A DNA stretch of 25,720 bases from JAAUTS01 sp034440395 (lineage in GTDB: Bacteria; Verrucomicrobiota; Verrucomicrobiia; Methylacidiphilales; JAAUTS01), in contig JAWXBW010000019.1 of assembly GCA_034440395.1 (NCBI GenBank), positions 1 through 25,720 of the forward strand. Reading direction: 5' to 3'. A program made the position numbers and the translations under genes. This document shows, piece by piece, positions 1 to 6,794 of this stretch. Every line of letters begins with the position of its first letter. Position 1 is the stretch's first letter. The notes under the pieces are model-generated. The model was not told the DNA's origin, did not search any database, and saw only the letters and a program-made list of their open reading frames with translations.

Positions 1-1
1 G

Positions 2-871
2 GCTACCAACGGCAATGAGTATAGCTACGACGGCAACGGCAACGTCAGAGACATCATCTCAGCTAGCGGTCTCAACGTAGCGCATTACGAATACGATCCG
101 TTTGGCAACAAGACCGCCAGCAGTGGCAGCTACTCCTCTCAGCCCTATCAATGGTCCAGCAAAGAGTTCCATGCACCCAGTGGCATGGTTTATTACCTCT
201 ATCGGTTTTATAACCCAGTTTTAGGACGGTGGGTGAATCGGGATCCGATTGGGGAACGCGGCGGGATCAATCTGCTGGCTTTCGTCGGTAATGACCCGGT
301 TTCCTATATTGATCCGGTTGGCCTGATTAACTTGCTTGTGACTGGCAGCGTCCACACTCAAATTAATGACGGGACGGATGCACTAGCGCACTTCAGAAGT
401 GGTGCGGGTGGCACTGTTCCGGCGGGAGCTGGTCTTGTTAGTTTGGTCAAGAATACGCTTATTCAGAACTATCACGGCGACTTGAAGAAAGCCATTGAGA
501 AGCAATTAAGAGGACTTGGCAGATCGGTGCTATGTAAGGCAACGTCCGGCAAGATCTCTCGCGCCGGAGGTGTAATTGGTGTGTCGGTTGGCGATTTTGC
601 TCTGGGCAACATAGACCTGCACATCCTTGCGTATGATGTGGATTACGCTGTCTCCAACGGTGGTCTTGGGTTTAAGAAGATATCGTATAAAGCAGATCGG
701 CCAGCGAGCTTTAATGAAACATATCAATTCGTGATAACCCCAAATCCTGTCACCTGGGTGAAGGATGCCGTTCCTGGCGTTATTGCAGGCACGGGAACCA
801 ATTTTCAAATCACCGGATCATTCACGGATACCGTAGAGGGCTGGTTTACATTGTGTTGCTGGGGGCAGTAG
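2..871 (+). CDS. RHS repeat-associated core protein, C-terminal part with variable tip domain (5' end outside window)
   Basis: The reading frame is open from base 2, so the gene begins upstream of the window. The translated start shows YD-type repeat sequence (NEYSYDGNGNV, then HYEYDPFGN). It is followed by the RHS core signature (LYRFYNPVLGRWVNRDPIG, then LLAFVGNDPVSYIDPVGL), which ends near base 325. In RHS proteins this core closes a beta-cocoon, and the downstream sequence is an exchangeable tip, often a toxin. Here the tip is about 181 residues (bases 326-868); it is glycine-rich and ends in a Cys-Cys-Trp-Gly motif. I do not recognise its fold or activity. The gene lies 10 bp before a small lipoprotein gene, the usual place for a cognate immunity gene. 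The RHS assignment is firm; a toxic function is inference. Confidence 0.9.
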   Translation, partial: ATNGNEYSYDGNGNVRDIISASGLNVAHYEYDPFGNKTASSGSYSSQPYQWSSKEFHAPSGMVYYLYRFYNPVLGRWVNRDPIGERGGINLLAFVGNDPVSYIDPVGLINLLVTGSVHTQINDGTDALAHFRSGAGGTVPAGAGLVSLVKNTLIQNYHGDLKKAIEKQLRGLGRSVLCKATSGKISRAGGVIGVSVGDFALGNIDLHILAYDVDYAVSNGGLGFKKISYKADRPASFNETYQFVITPNPVTWVKDAVPGVIAGTGTNFQITGSFTDTVEGWFTLCCWGQ

Positions 872-881
872 CAGGAGCCAT

Positions 882-1271
882 ATGAATTACTTACTGTGCT
901 TTTGCTTGCTGCTGTTCACTGCCTGTGAGCGACGAAGCCCTTCTGATCTCATTAAACGATGCGAACAGATCACGGGCTTTGATCGGCTTGGTGAGTATGT
1001 AATAAATGTAAAAAGCCTGCATTCCGCCAGTGAAGGCGAATACTTCCTACTGACTTTAAGCAAAAAGCTTGAGCCAGAATTAATTAAAAACTTGGAAACA
1101 AAGGGTTTTTCCGTGTGGGCTCGTGGCGGGATCGAGTATGGACCTATAAATGAAGGCTGGGATAGGTCGGATGACTTAATCTACTCAATGATCAAGGGAG
1201 CTAGGGAGACTCGGTTAGTGGCATTCAGTAAAACGAAGGGAGTGCTATATATTATATATCGAGAAAAATAG
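882..1271 (+). CDS. Small lipoprotein, putative immunity protein for the RHS tip
   Basis: This encodes 129 residues. The N-terminus is a short hydrophobic signal ending in LLFTAC, a plausible lipobox with Cys15 as the lipidated residue, so the product is probably membrane-anchored on the periplasmic side. The rest is a compact mixed alpha/beta sequence with no family I recognise. The start is supported by GGAG a few bases upstream, and the gene begins 10 bp after the RHS stop codon, so the two are probably co-transcribed. Position, size and lack of other neighbours suggest an immunity role against the RHS C-terminal domain. If it is a periplasmic lipoprotein, the matching toxin would act in the periplasm or at the membrane. 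That role is inference from context only. Confidence 0.6.
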   Translation: MNYLLCFCLLLFTACERRSPSDLIKRCEQITGFDRLGEYVINVKSLHSASEGEYFLLTLSKKLEPELIKNLETKGFSVWARGGIEYGPINEGWDRSDDLIYSMIKGARETRLVAFSKTKGVLYIIYREK

Positions 1272-1323
1272 TGGCAAGCCAAACAACCGGTCGAGAGCGT
1301 AACAGAAAAATCAACTAAATGAG

Positions 1324-1349
1324 GTCAGCAACCCCGACAAATGTCGGGG
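1324..1349 (+). repeat. Hairpin repeat, copy 1 (GTCAGCAAC family)
   Basis: The sequence GTCAGCAACCCCGACAAA is followed by TGTCGGGG, forming a CCCCGACA/TGTCGGGG stem (1332-1349) with a minimal loop. The first 18 bases recur exactly at 2234-2251, and the GTCAGCAAC core recurs in the hairpin at 2366-2397. It looks like a REP-type dispersed palindromic repeat rather than a terminator, since no T-run follows. Confidence 0.7.
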
Positions 1350-1369
1350 CAGGAGTGGGTGGTGGTGGT

Positions 1370-1687
1370 GGTATGATCTGGGGACATAGGTAACACTAAA
1401 ATGGCAAACTATGCCATGGAAAGAAGTGTTACTGATGGAATCGAAACTAAAGTTTGTGAGTTTAGCTGGGAGCGGCCGCTTTACGGTGAGGGAGCTGTGC
1501 CAAGAGTTTGGTGTAAGCCGTAAGACGGGTCATAAATGGATCAAGAGATATGAAGCTGAAGGAAGTGGGGGACTGGCTCAAAGGAGTCGTAGTCCTAAAA
1601 ATAGTCCACAGAGAACATCTCAAAGAGTGGAAAGACTCTTGGTGAAAGAACGACGGCGTCATCCGACCTATGTCCCCGATTCATACC
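1370..1687 (+). mobile_element. Internally deleted IS481-like element (MITE-like)
   Basis: The two ends are inverted repeats. GGGGACATAGGT at 1380-1391 pairs perfectly with ACCTATGTCCCC at 1666-1677. The match extends outward to 22 bp (1370-1391 against 1666-1687), with about 19 of 22 positions identical and GGTATGA at both outer ends. Between them lies only the first part of an IS481-type transposase gene. The element is about 318 bp, whereas intact IS481 elements are about 1 kb, so most of the transposase has been deleted while both ends remain. I see no clear target-site duplication. Such an element could be moved only by a transposase supplied in trans. Confidence 0.75.
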
Positions 1688-1698
1688 CATTTCGGTAA
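1411..1698 (+). pseudogene. IS481-family transposase, N-terminal fragment
   Basis: The product starts MPWKEV, the usual start of IS481-type transposases. It carries the N-terminal helix-turn-helix (about residues 23-47, FTVRELCQEFGVSRKTGHKW) followed by the conserved stretch ending RRRHPT. In intact members HPT is followed by WGP and then the DDE catalytic domain. Here it runs straight into the right terminal repeat (residues YVPDSYPFR) and stops at 95 residues. The whole catalytic domain is absent, so the gene is dead as a transposase; the DNA-binding part could still be made. Confidence 0.8.
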
Positions 1699-1774
1699 GT
1701 TGCAGGAAGTCCATGCCAGATGCCATACTTCAGGAAGACTTGCCAGCGGCCAAGGAGAAGAATAAATTACACCC

Positions 1775-1989
1775 ATGAGCGAGATCATCTCTTTGAAGTA
1801 AGGGAAGACGAAGTGGATGGCGGCTACAATGCGATGGCGTTGGGTTATGGTATTCACACCGAAGGTGAAAGTATTAAAGAACTACGCACGATGGTCAAAG
1901 AGGCAGTCGATTGCTACTTTGATGGAACGATGGAAGCTCCCCACATCATCCGTCTTCACTTTGTGCGGGATGAAATTTTGGCGCGATAA
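1775..1989 (+). pseudogene. HicB-family-like antitoxin, frameshifted near its start
   Basis: From 1792 the frame encodes FEVREDEVDGGYNAMALGYG and continues to VRDEILAR, typical of the small HicB-like antitoxin family (a beta-sheet domain of 65-75 residues). The expected N-terminus (M-S-E-I-I) is encoded from the ATG at 1775, but in another frame: two extra bases (TC at 1790-1791, inside TCTC) separate it from the body, and the ATG frame stops at 1799. An upstream in-frame ATG at 1720 exists, but it would add an unrelated basic tail. The stop overlaps the region where the toxin gene should begin. Probably a decayed gene; a sequencing error in TCTC is the main alternative. Confidence 0.65.
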
Positions 1990-2228
1990 AATTACCCCGT
2001 GATGTCAACGAGCCACAACTGGTCAAGGCCCTGCGGTCGCTCGGTTACGAGGTGGAAAGACAAAAAGGTTCTCATATCCGCGTGACCACACAGGTCGATG
2101 GTGAAAATCATGTAGTCATTCCCAATCATCATCCGATCAAGACGGGAACGCTCTCAGGCATCCTCAAACGCATCGCAGCCTACCACCACTTGACCCTGCA
2201 AGAGCGGCTGGAAAAACTCGACTTGTAA
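1986..2228 (+). pseudogene. HicA-family-like toxin, start codon missing
   Basis: The frame encodes KLPRDVNEPQLVKALRSLGY, then RQKGSHIRVT with the conserved Gly-Ser-His, and then IPNHHPIKTGTLSGILKRIA. This is the complete layout of a HicA (YcfA-type) mRNA interferase of about 80 residues, a dsRBD-like fold with a catalytic histidine. The codon at the expected start is ATA (1986-1988), the frame upstream closes at TGA 1971-1973, and no ATG, GTG or TTG lies before the conserved region. One G-to-A change in an original ATG would explain this. It follows the antitoxin directly, as in antitoxin-first hicBA pairs. Family assignment is good; loss of function is inferred. Confidence 0.65.
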
Positions 2229-2233
2229 TTAGA

Positions 2234-2260
2234 GTCAGCAACCCCGACAAAAGGTCGGGG
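2234..2260 (+). repeat. Hairpin repeat, copy 2 (GTCAGCAAC family)
   Basis: GTCAGCAACCCCGACAAA is identical to copy 1, followed by AGGTCGGGG. It forms a 7-bp CCCCGAC/GTCGGGG stem with a 5-base loop (2242-2260). It lies 5 bp after the toxin stop and has the same orientation as copy 1, so the two direct copies bracket the IS remnant and the toxin-antitoxin remnant. Confidence 0.7.
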
Positions 2261-2365
2261 CGCGCCCCAACGGACTGGGTCAGCGCCTGTGAATTGAATA
2301 AGTGAGTGGTTAGTAATTGGCAAGCGTCAAACCAAGTAACCCCTTGACAAGGTTACAATTTCAAT

Positions 2366-2397
2366 GGGGTCAGCAACTTAAGACAGTTGCTGACCCC
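2366..2397. repeat. Long perfect hairpin, copy 3 (GGGGTCAGCAACT)
   Basis: GGGGTCAGCAACT (2366-2378) is the exact reverse complement of AGTTGCTGACCCC (2385-2397), a 13-bp stem with a 6-base loop (TAAGAC). It shares GTCAGCAAC with the other two hairpins. The form resembles REP/BIME-type palindromes associated with single-strand (Y1) transposases; that link is inference. Confidence 0.7.
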
Positions 2398-2551
2398 GAG
2401 CTTGCGAGATTGTGCGACATTTAGATCCAAGGACTGATCCCTAGCTCCCTGTTTCTTGCATTATATGGATTTGTTGGGGCGGGGTTGTATCAATGGAATC
2501 CACCTCAATCATGAGGGTGTAAATTTCAGTTCGGCTGATTAATCAGAAATT

Positions 2552-2581
2552 ATACTAAAGACTAATCGCGTTCTTTAGTAT
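2552..2581 (-). terminator. Possible AT-rich hairpin at the end of the DUF151 gene
   Basis: ATACTAAAG (2552-2560) pairs perfectly with CTTTAGTAT (2573-2581) across a 12-base loop containing the stop codon of the minus-strand gene. The stem is AT-rich and no long U-run follows on the minus strand, so its use as a terminator is uncertain. Confidence 0.3.
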
Positions 2582-3086
2582 CGTCCTCTTCATCGCCCTG
2601 CTCTTCTTGCCCAAAATCACCCAGTTCATCAACCATACCGCCCTCTTCAAAATTTTGCTTCATCTCTTCAAAAAGGTCGCTGCTGTCAGCCACGTTATCC
2701 CAGACCTTAGCTGAGACGTGCAGTGGCGTCTTGGTCTCTACAGCGATAGCCATGCAGTCACTGGGACGAGCATCGATTTCTACGATTTTGCGTTGAATCT
2801 CGTTTTCCGCTTGCAAGACGAGCCGAGCAAAATAAGTTTCATCTTTAAAATCGTTGATGATGATTTTCGTTACTCGGATGGTGAAGGCTTGGAAAATAAG
2901 GTTGATCAAATCGTGAGTCAACGGACGTTTTCGTTTTTCGCCCCGTAGAAGTAAGGCGATGTTTGTCCCCACGATATGATCAACGTGGATGCTAAACATT
3001 TTCGTCTCGTTACCTAAAAAAATCGCTACACTATTTTTAGACGGGATCAATCCCACGATACGGACTTCTGTTAATACTTCTGCCAT
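2562..3086 (-). CDS. Bifunctional nuclease family protein (DUF151)
   Basis: This encodes 174 residues. The conserved stretch with DARPSDCMAIAVETKTPLHV (about residues 104-123) matches the core of the bifunctional nuclease/DUF151 family (Pfam PF02577), in which (G/A)RPSDA-type motifs precede a short beta-hairpin. Family members are small cytoplasmic proteins, some reported to have DNase and RNase activity, and the precise cellular role is not settled. About residues 137-174 form a strongly acidic tail beyond the family core. The ATG at 3084-3086 fits the family N-terminus; no Shine-Dalgarno sequence is visible. The gene is divergent from speA with about 146 bp between them, so the two promoters share that gap. 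Confidence 0.85.
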   Translation of the reverse strand: MAEVLTEVRIVGLIPSKNSVAIFLGNETKMFSIHVDHIVGTNIALLLRGEKRKRPLTHDLINLIFQAFTIRVTKIIINDFKDETYFARLVLQAENEIQRKIVEIDARPSDCMAIAVETKTPLHVSAKVWDNVADSSDLFEEMKQNFEEGGMVDELGDFGQEEQGDEEDDTKERD

Positions 3087-3195
3087 TCTTGAATAGTAGT
3101 GGGTGTAGGGAAAATAACAAGAATCTAGACATACGCATAAAACTCGAACTCAATTGTCGTCACAAGAATGTCTTAAAAAAAATTCATTCATGCCA

Positions 3196-3223
3196 TTGCA
3201 TATCCTCGTAACTCATCTATACA
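3196..3223 (+). promoter_or_regulatory. Candidate sigma70-type promoter for speA
   Basis: TTGCAT (3196-3201), a 16-bp spacer and TATACA (3218-3223) resemble -35 and -10 boxes. The -10 box ends 9 bp before the speA ATG, so a transcript from here would be leaderless or nearly so, in keeping with the lack of a Shine-Dalgarno sequence. This was found by eye only. Confidence 0.35.
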
Positions 3224-3232
3224 AAATATCAC

Positions 3233-5146
3233 ATGCAAAAAGCACTTGAATCGTGGACGGTTGAACAATCTAAAGAACTCTACAGCATCGACCATTGGGG
3301 CGGTGATTATTTCGGAGTCAATCCAGCGGGTAACATTTCCGTCACACCCCAACCTGGGGTCGGAGCTGACATAGATCTTTATGAAGTGGTGCAAGAGGCG
3401 CGTAACCGCGGACTCCCCTTCCCCCTTCTTGTACGTTTCCAAGACTTACTCCGCAACCAAGTAAAGCGGATCAACGAATGTTTTTGCACTGCGATCACGG
3501 ATCTTAATTATCAAGGTAACTACCGCGGTGTTTTCCCTATTAAGGTAAACCAACTGCGCGAAGTCGTGGAAGAAATTACAGACGCTGGCAAGGAATATAA
3601 TTACGGACTTGAAGTCGGCTCCAAGCCAGAACTCTTCGCTGCCTTAGCCATTCACGAAGACCCAGAAAGTCTCCTCATTTGCAACGGCTACAAAGATGCT
3701 GACTTCATTCGCCTAGCGTTGACGGGACGTAAGCTAAATAAAAAAATTATCATGGTGGTTGAAAAAATCGAAGAACTCGTCCGCATTCTCGACATCGCCG
3801 AACAAATGAATGTAGAGCCCTACATTGGCATCCGCGTTCGACTTCAAACCAAAAGCTCCGGTAAGTGGGCACTCTCGGGAGGCGAAGAAGCGAAGTTTGG
3901 CTTATCTACGGCTGACTTACTTGAAGCGGCTGAAGTTCTTAAGAGTCGCAACTTGAGTCACTGCTTCAAGCTCATCCATTTCCATGTTGGCTCCCAAATT
4001 CCTGATATTCTTACTGTAAAAAAAGCTGTGCGTGAAGCCAGTCGCTATTACGCAAAAATGTATAAGCTCGGATTTAACATTAACTACATCGACGTCGGCG
4101 GCGGACTCGGCGTGGACTACAACGGCACGCGGTCTGGCTCGGAAAGTTCTACCGACTACACTTTAGCGGAATATACCCGCGATGTCGTCCACAACATCGC
4201 TGAGATCTGCGCTGAAGAAAATGTTCCTCACCCCCATATCGTAAGCGAAAGCGGGCGAGCTGTCGTGGCGCATCACTCGGTCTTGGTGGTCGAAGTTTTT
4301 GGTACGATCGAAAAGACTAAACATAAATTTCACGCCGTTGAGGCAACTGATCATAAACTAGTCAAAGAGCTAGCAGCCATCATGCAAAAGCTGAACAAAC
4401 GCAATCGGCGTGAATGTTTACATCAAGCCCGCCAGATTAAAGACGAATCAAACTCGCGCTTCGAACTCGGTTTGATGGATCTCGATGCTAAAGCGAAAAT
4501 TGAAACTGGTTTTTGGCAGCTCTCAAAAAATATTCTAGAAATGTTTGAAGCTAGTAAGGCGATCCCGACTGAGGTTAAGGAATTGTCTAACCAACTCAGT
4601 GAACAATATCTGTGTAATTTCTCCGTCTTCCAATCTCTCATTGATCATTGGGCGGTTAAACAACTTTTCCCCATCGCCCCGATTCATCGGTTAAACGAAC
4701 AACCCTTGCACGAAGCCACGCTCGTTGATATCACTTGTGACTCGGACGGAAAGATCGATATGTTTATCAACGACGAAAGCGTTCGCAGTACCTTACCTCT
4801 GCACGACTACCGACCTGGCCAACCATACCTTTTGGGTTTTTTCCTCATGGGTGCCTACCAGGATGTAATGGGAGATTTACATAATCTTTTTGGGCCCGTA
4901 ACCGAAGCGCATGTCTTCTTGGATGAGGACGAGGAATCAGGTTTCTATATTGAAGAAGTCATTCTTGGCTACACCGTTGGCCAAGTTTTAAGTGATGTTC
5001 AGTATGAGCCCAACCAACTAGCGCGGATGTTAAAAGCTCAAATTGATCTGGCCATAAAAAACGATACCCTAAAGCCAAACGAAGGTATGCGCTTGTTGGA
5101 AGAGTATGAAAAAGGCATGACCAAGTCGACTTATTTAACGCTTTAA
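3233..5146 (+). CDS. speA: Biosynthetic arginine decarboxylase
   Basis: The gene encodes the PLP-dependent enzyme that converts arginine to agmatine plus CO2, the first step of the agmatine route to putrescine. The 637 residues match the usual length of about 630-660. Visible motifs are FPIKVNQ with the PLP-binding Lys104, GLEVGSKPEL, HFHVGSQI, the glycine-rich DVGGGLGVDYNGTRS phosphate-binding loop, SESGRAVVAHH, and ITCDSDGKID with the conserved catalytic Cys502, as expected for a fold-III decarboxylase barrel (N-terminal half) plus C-terminal beta domain. The ATG at 3233 matches the family N-terminus (SIDHWGGDYFGVN). No other polyamine gene (agmatinase, agmatine deiminase) is in the window. 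It appears to be a single-gene transcript. Confidence 0.95.
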   Translation: MQKALESWTVEQSKELYSIDHWGGDYFGVNPAGNISVTPQPGVGADIDLYEVVQEARNRGLPFPLLVRFQDLLRNQVKRINECFCTAITDLNYQGNYRGVFPIKVNQLREVVEEITDAGKEYNYGLEVGSKPELFAALAIHEDPESLLICNGYKDADFIRLALTGRKLNKKIIMVVEKIEELVRILDIAEQMNVEPYIGIRVRLQTKSSGKWALSGGEEAKFGLSTADLLEAAEVLKSRNLSHCFKLIHFHVGSQIPDILTVKKAVREASRYYAKMYKLGFNINYIDVGGGLGVDYNGTRSGSESSTDYTLAEYTRDVVHNIAEICAEENVPHPHIVSESGRAVVAHHSVLVVEVFGTIEKTKHKFHAVEATDHKLVKELAAIMQKLNKRNRRECLHQARQIKDESNSRFELGLMDLDAKAKIETGFWQLSKNILEMFEASKAIPTEVKELSNQLSEQYLCNFSVFQSLIDHWAVKQLFPIAPIHRLNEQPLHEATLVDITCDSDGKIDMFINDESVRSTLPLHDYRPGQPYLLGFFLMGAYQDVMGDLHNLFGPVTEAHVFLDEDEESGFYIEEVILGYTVGQVLSDVQYEPNQLARMLKAQIDLAIKNDTLKPNEGMRLLEEYEKGMTKSTYLTL

Positions 5147-5282
5147 AATAGTTAGGTGTGTGTTCTAGTTTTGGCGGAGTATGAGGTAGGCTTGTCAGCA
5201 ACGCCACTCATTCCACCAATCTCTCTGATTACAAATGCGTAACTTCTCACCTTCTTACTTGATACGGAAGCACCCGATCATC

Positions 5283-6761
5283 ATGCTAAACAACTTCATG
5301 CGATATTTTACTTATCTGTCGTTAGCGATTCTTTTTACTAGCTCATTTCTGTCCGCAGCGGAAAACCCAGCCGAAATTCGTAAGAGCGTCATACGTATAA
5401 CATGCGTGGCGCAGAATCCCGATTTGAAAGCACCTTGGAATCCAGGCAATTTAAGTAAGGGTCGTGGAACGGGCTTGGTCATCGCAGGGAATCGTATTCT
5501 TACCAATGCCCATGTTGTGAGTAATAGCCGTTTTCTTACAGTGGAACGAGACGGAGATCCCAAACCCTACACGGCGCAAGTGGCTTTTATCGCTCATGAT
5601 TGTGACTTAGCCCTAATCGAAGTTCCAGATGCGGCTTTCTTTAAGGGCTTACCTGCACTGACCTTTGGCGGCATTCCCTCTATAGATTCTAATGTCGGAG
5701 TCTATGGTTACCCCATCGGTGGTGATCGCCTCTCCGTGACGAGGGGAGTTGTTTCTAGAGTGGATTTCCAAACTTATAGTCACTCCGGTATTGATTCGCA
5801 TTTAGCTATTCAAATAGATGCTCCGATCAACCCTGGCAACAGTGGCGGACCCGTTATGCAAAATGGTAAGGTCATAGGAATCGCTTTCCAAGGTTACTCT
5901 GGAGACGTAGCACAGAATGTCGGTTACATGATTCCCGTTCCGGTCATTCAGAGGTTTCTTAAGGATATTGAAGATGGCAGTTATGATCGTTACGTAGATT
6001 TAGCGCTTAGTTATTTTTCTCTCATTAACCCAGCTATGCGCAAGGCTTATGGATTAAAAGAGGACAATCTTGGCGTAGTCGTAACCTCCGTGGTGCCTGA
6101 GGCTTCTTCTGATGGTTACCTGAAGGTAGGCGATGTTTTATTATCAGCAGATGGCAGGTTGATCGACAGTGAGGGCAGCATTGAGTTAAACGGGGAGCGG
6201 GTCGATATGCCTGAGATTGTCGAGCGTAAGTTCAAGGGCGATACCATTGCCATGAAAATCCTACGGGATAAGCAAGAGATGGTGGTCAATGTTCCACTTA
6301 AGCCGTTTGTGCCTTATTTGATGCAAGGGAATAGTTACGAGATGAAAGCTCGTTATGTGGTTTTCGGAGGCTTGGTTTTTCAACCTCTTTCTAAAGATTA
6401 CATTGAGACCTATGGCTCAGCTAATTTTCGGATCCGTTACATGTTCGACCAATACGTTAATAAAAGTATTTTTCTGGAAAGACCTGAAATCGTTATTTTA
6501 AGTGACGTCTTAGCTGATCCTTCTACCACCTATCTCGGAGGTTTCCGCCAGTCCATTGTTAATGAAATCAATGGAGAAAAAATCCGCTCTCTCCAAAATT
6601 TAGCCGATGCACTAGCCAAGCCGGCTAAAATCTATGTGATCAAGCTTGAGGGAGAAGGTCGGCCGCTGGTACTAGATGCCGCAATAACGAAGGAAGCGCA
6701 GCCACGAATCAGTAAACGCTACAACATCACCGCAGATTCGTATCTCGGTGAGAAGAACTAA
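5283..6761 (+). CDS. HtrA/Deg-type serine protease with PDZ domain, exported
   Basis: This is a trypsin-like periplasmic protease. Numbering from the upstream ATG at 5235, the triad is His93 (TNAHVV), Asp124 (HDCDLALIEV) and Ser203 (NPGNSGGPV), all intact. A PDZ domain follows (about residues 283-355, starting LGVVVTSVVPEASS), then a long C-terminal beta-rich region, which begins YVVFGGLVFQPLS as in the PDZ-containing C-terminal part of plant-type Deg proteases. A signal peptide is seen (FMRYFTYLSLAILFTSSFLS followed by AAEN). I prefer the ATG at 5283 because it gives a normal signal peptide; 5235 and 5298 are alternatives. A catalytically dead paralogue follows 33 bp downstream, so the two are probably one operon. 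Role: protein quality control or processing in the envelope; the substrate is unknown. Confidence 0.88.
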   Translation: MLNNFMRYFTYLSLAILFTSSFLSAAENPAEIRKSVIRITCVAQNPDLKAPWNPGNLSKGRGTGLVIAGNRILTNAHVVSNSRFLTVERDGDPKPYTAQVAFIAHDCDLALIEVPDAAFFKGLPALTFGGIPSIDSNVGVYGYPIGGDRLSVTRGVVSRVDFQTYSHSGIDSHLAIQIDAPINPGNSGGPVMQNGKVIGIAFQGYSGDVAQNVGYMIPVPVIQRFLKDIEDGSYDRYVDLALSYFSLINPAMRKAYGLKEDNLGVVVTSVVPEASSDGYLKVGDVLLSADGRLIDSEGSIELNGERVDMPEIVERKFKGDTIAMKILRDKQEMVVNVPLKPFVPYLMQGNSYEMKARYVVFGGLVFQPLSKDYIETYGSANFRIRYMFDQYVNKSIFLERPEIVILSDVLADPSTTYLGGFRQSIVNEINGEKIRSLQNLADALAKPAKIYVIKLEGEGRPLVLDAAITKEAQPRISKRYNITADSYLGEKN

Positions 6762-6794
6762 ACTGCGAATGACCTTAAGGAGCTTATAGACATC

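Larger units (their letters stand above)
2229..2561. other. Intergenic region with hairpin repeats, no gene seen
   Basis: About 330 bp lie between the toxin remnant and the next gene. They hold the second and third GTCAGCAAC hairpins, an imperfect hairpin around GTAACC...GGTTAC (about 2335-2356), and a perfect 12-bp palindrome CTGATTAATCAG (2535-2546). I found no convincing coding frame or RNA gene. Confidence 0.5.

Noticed and set aside
1355..1371. GGT-rich tract (GTGGGTGGTGGTGG) as a functional repeat
   Set aside because: It is a short simple-sequence run just outside the IS left end; nothing else supports a function.
1817..2002. 61-codon open frame overlapping the antitoxin remnant
   Set aside because: It lies in a different frame from the antitoxin body, has no family resemblance, and is explained as a shadow of the coding sequence there.
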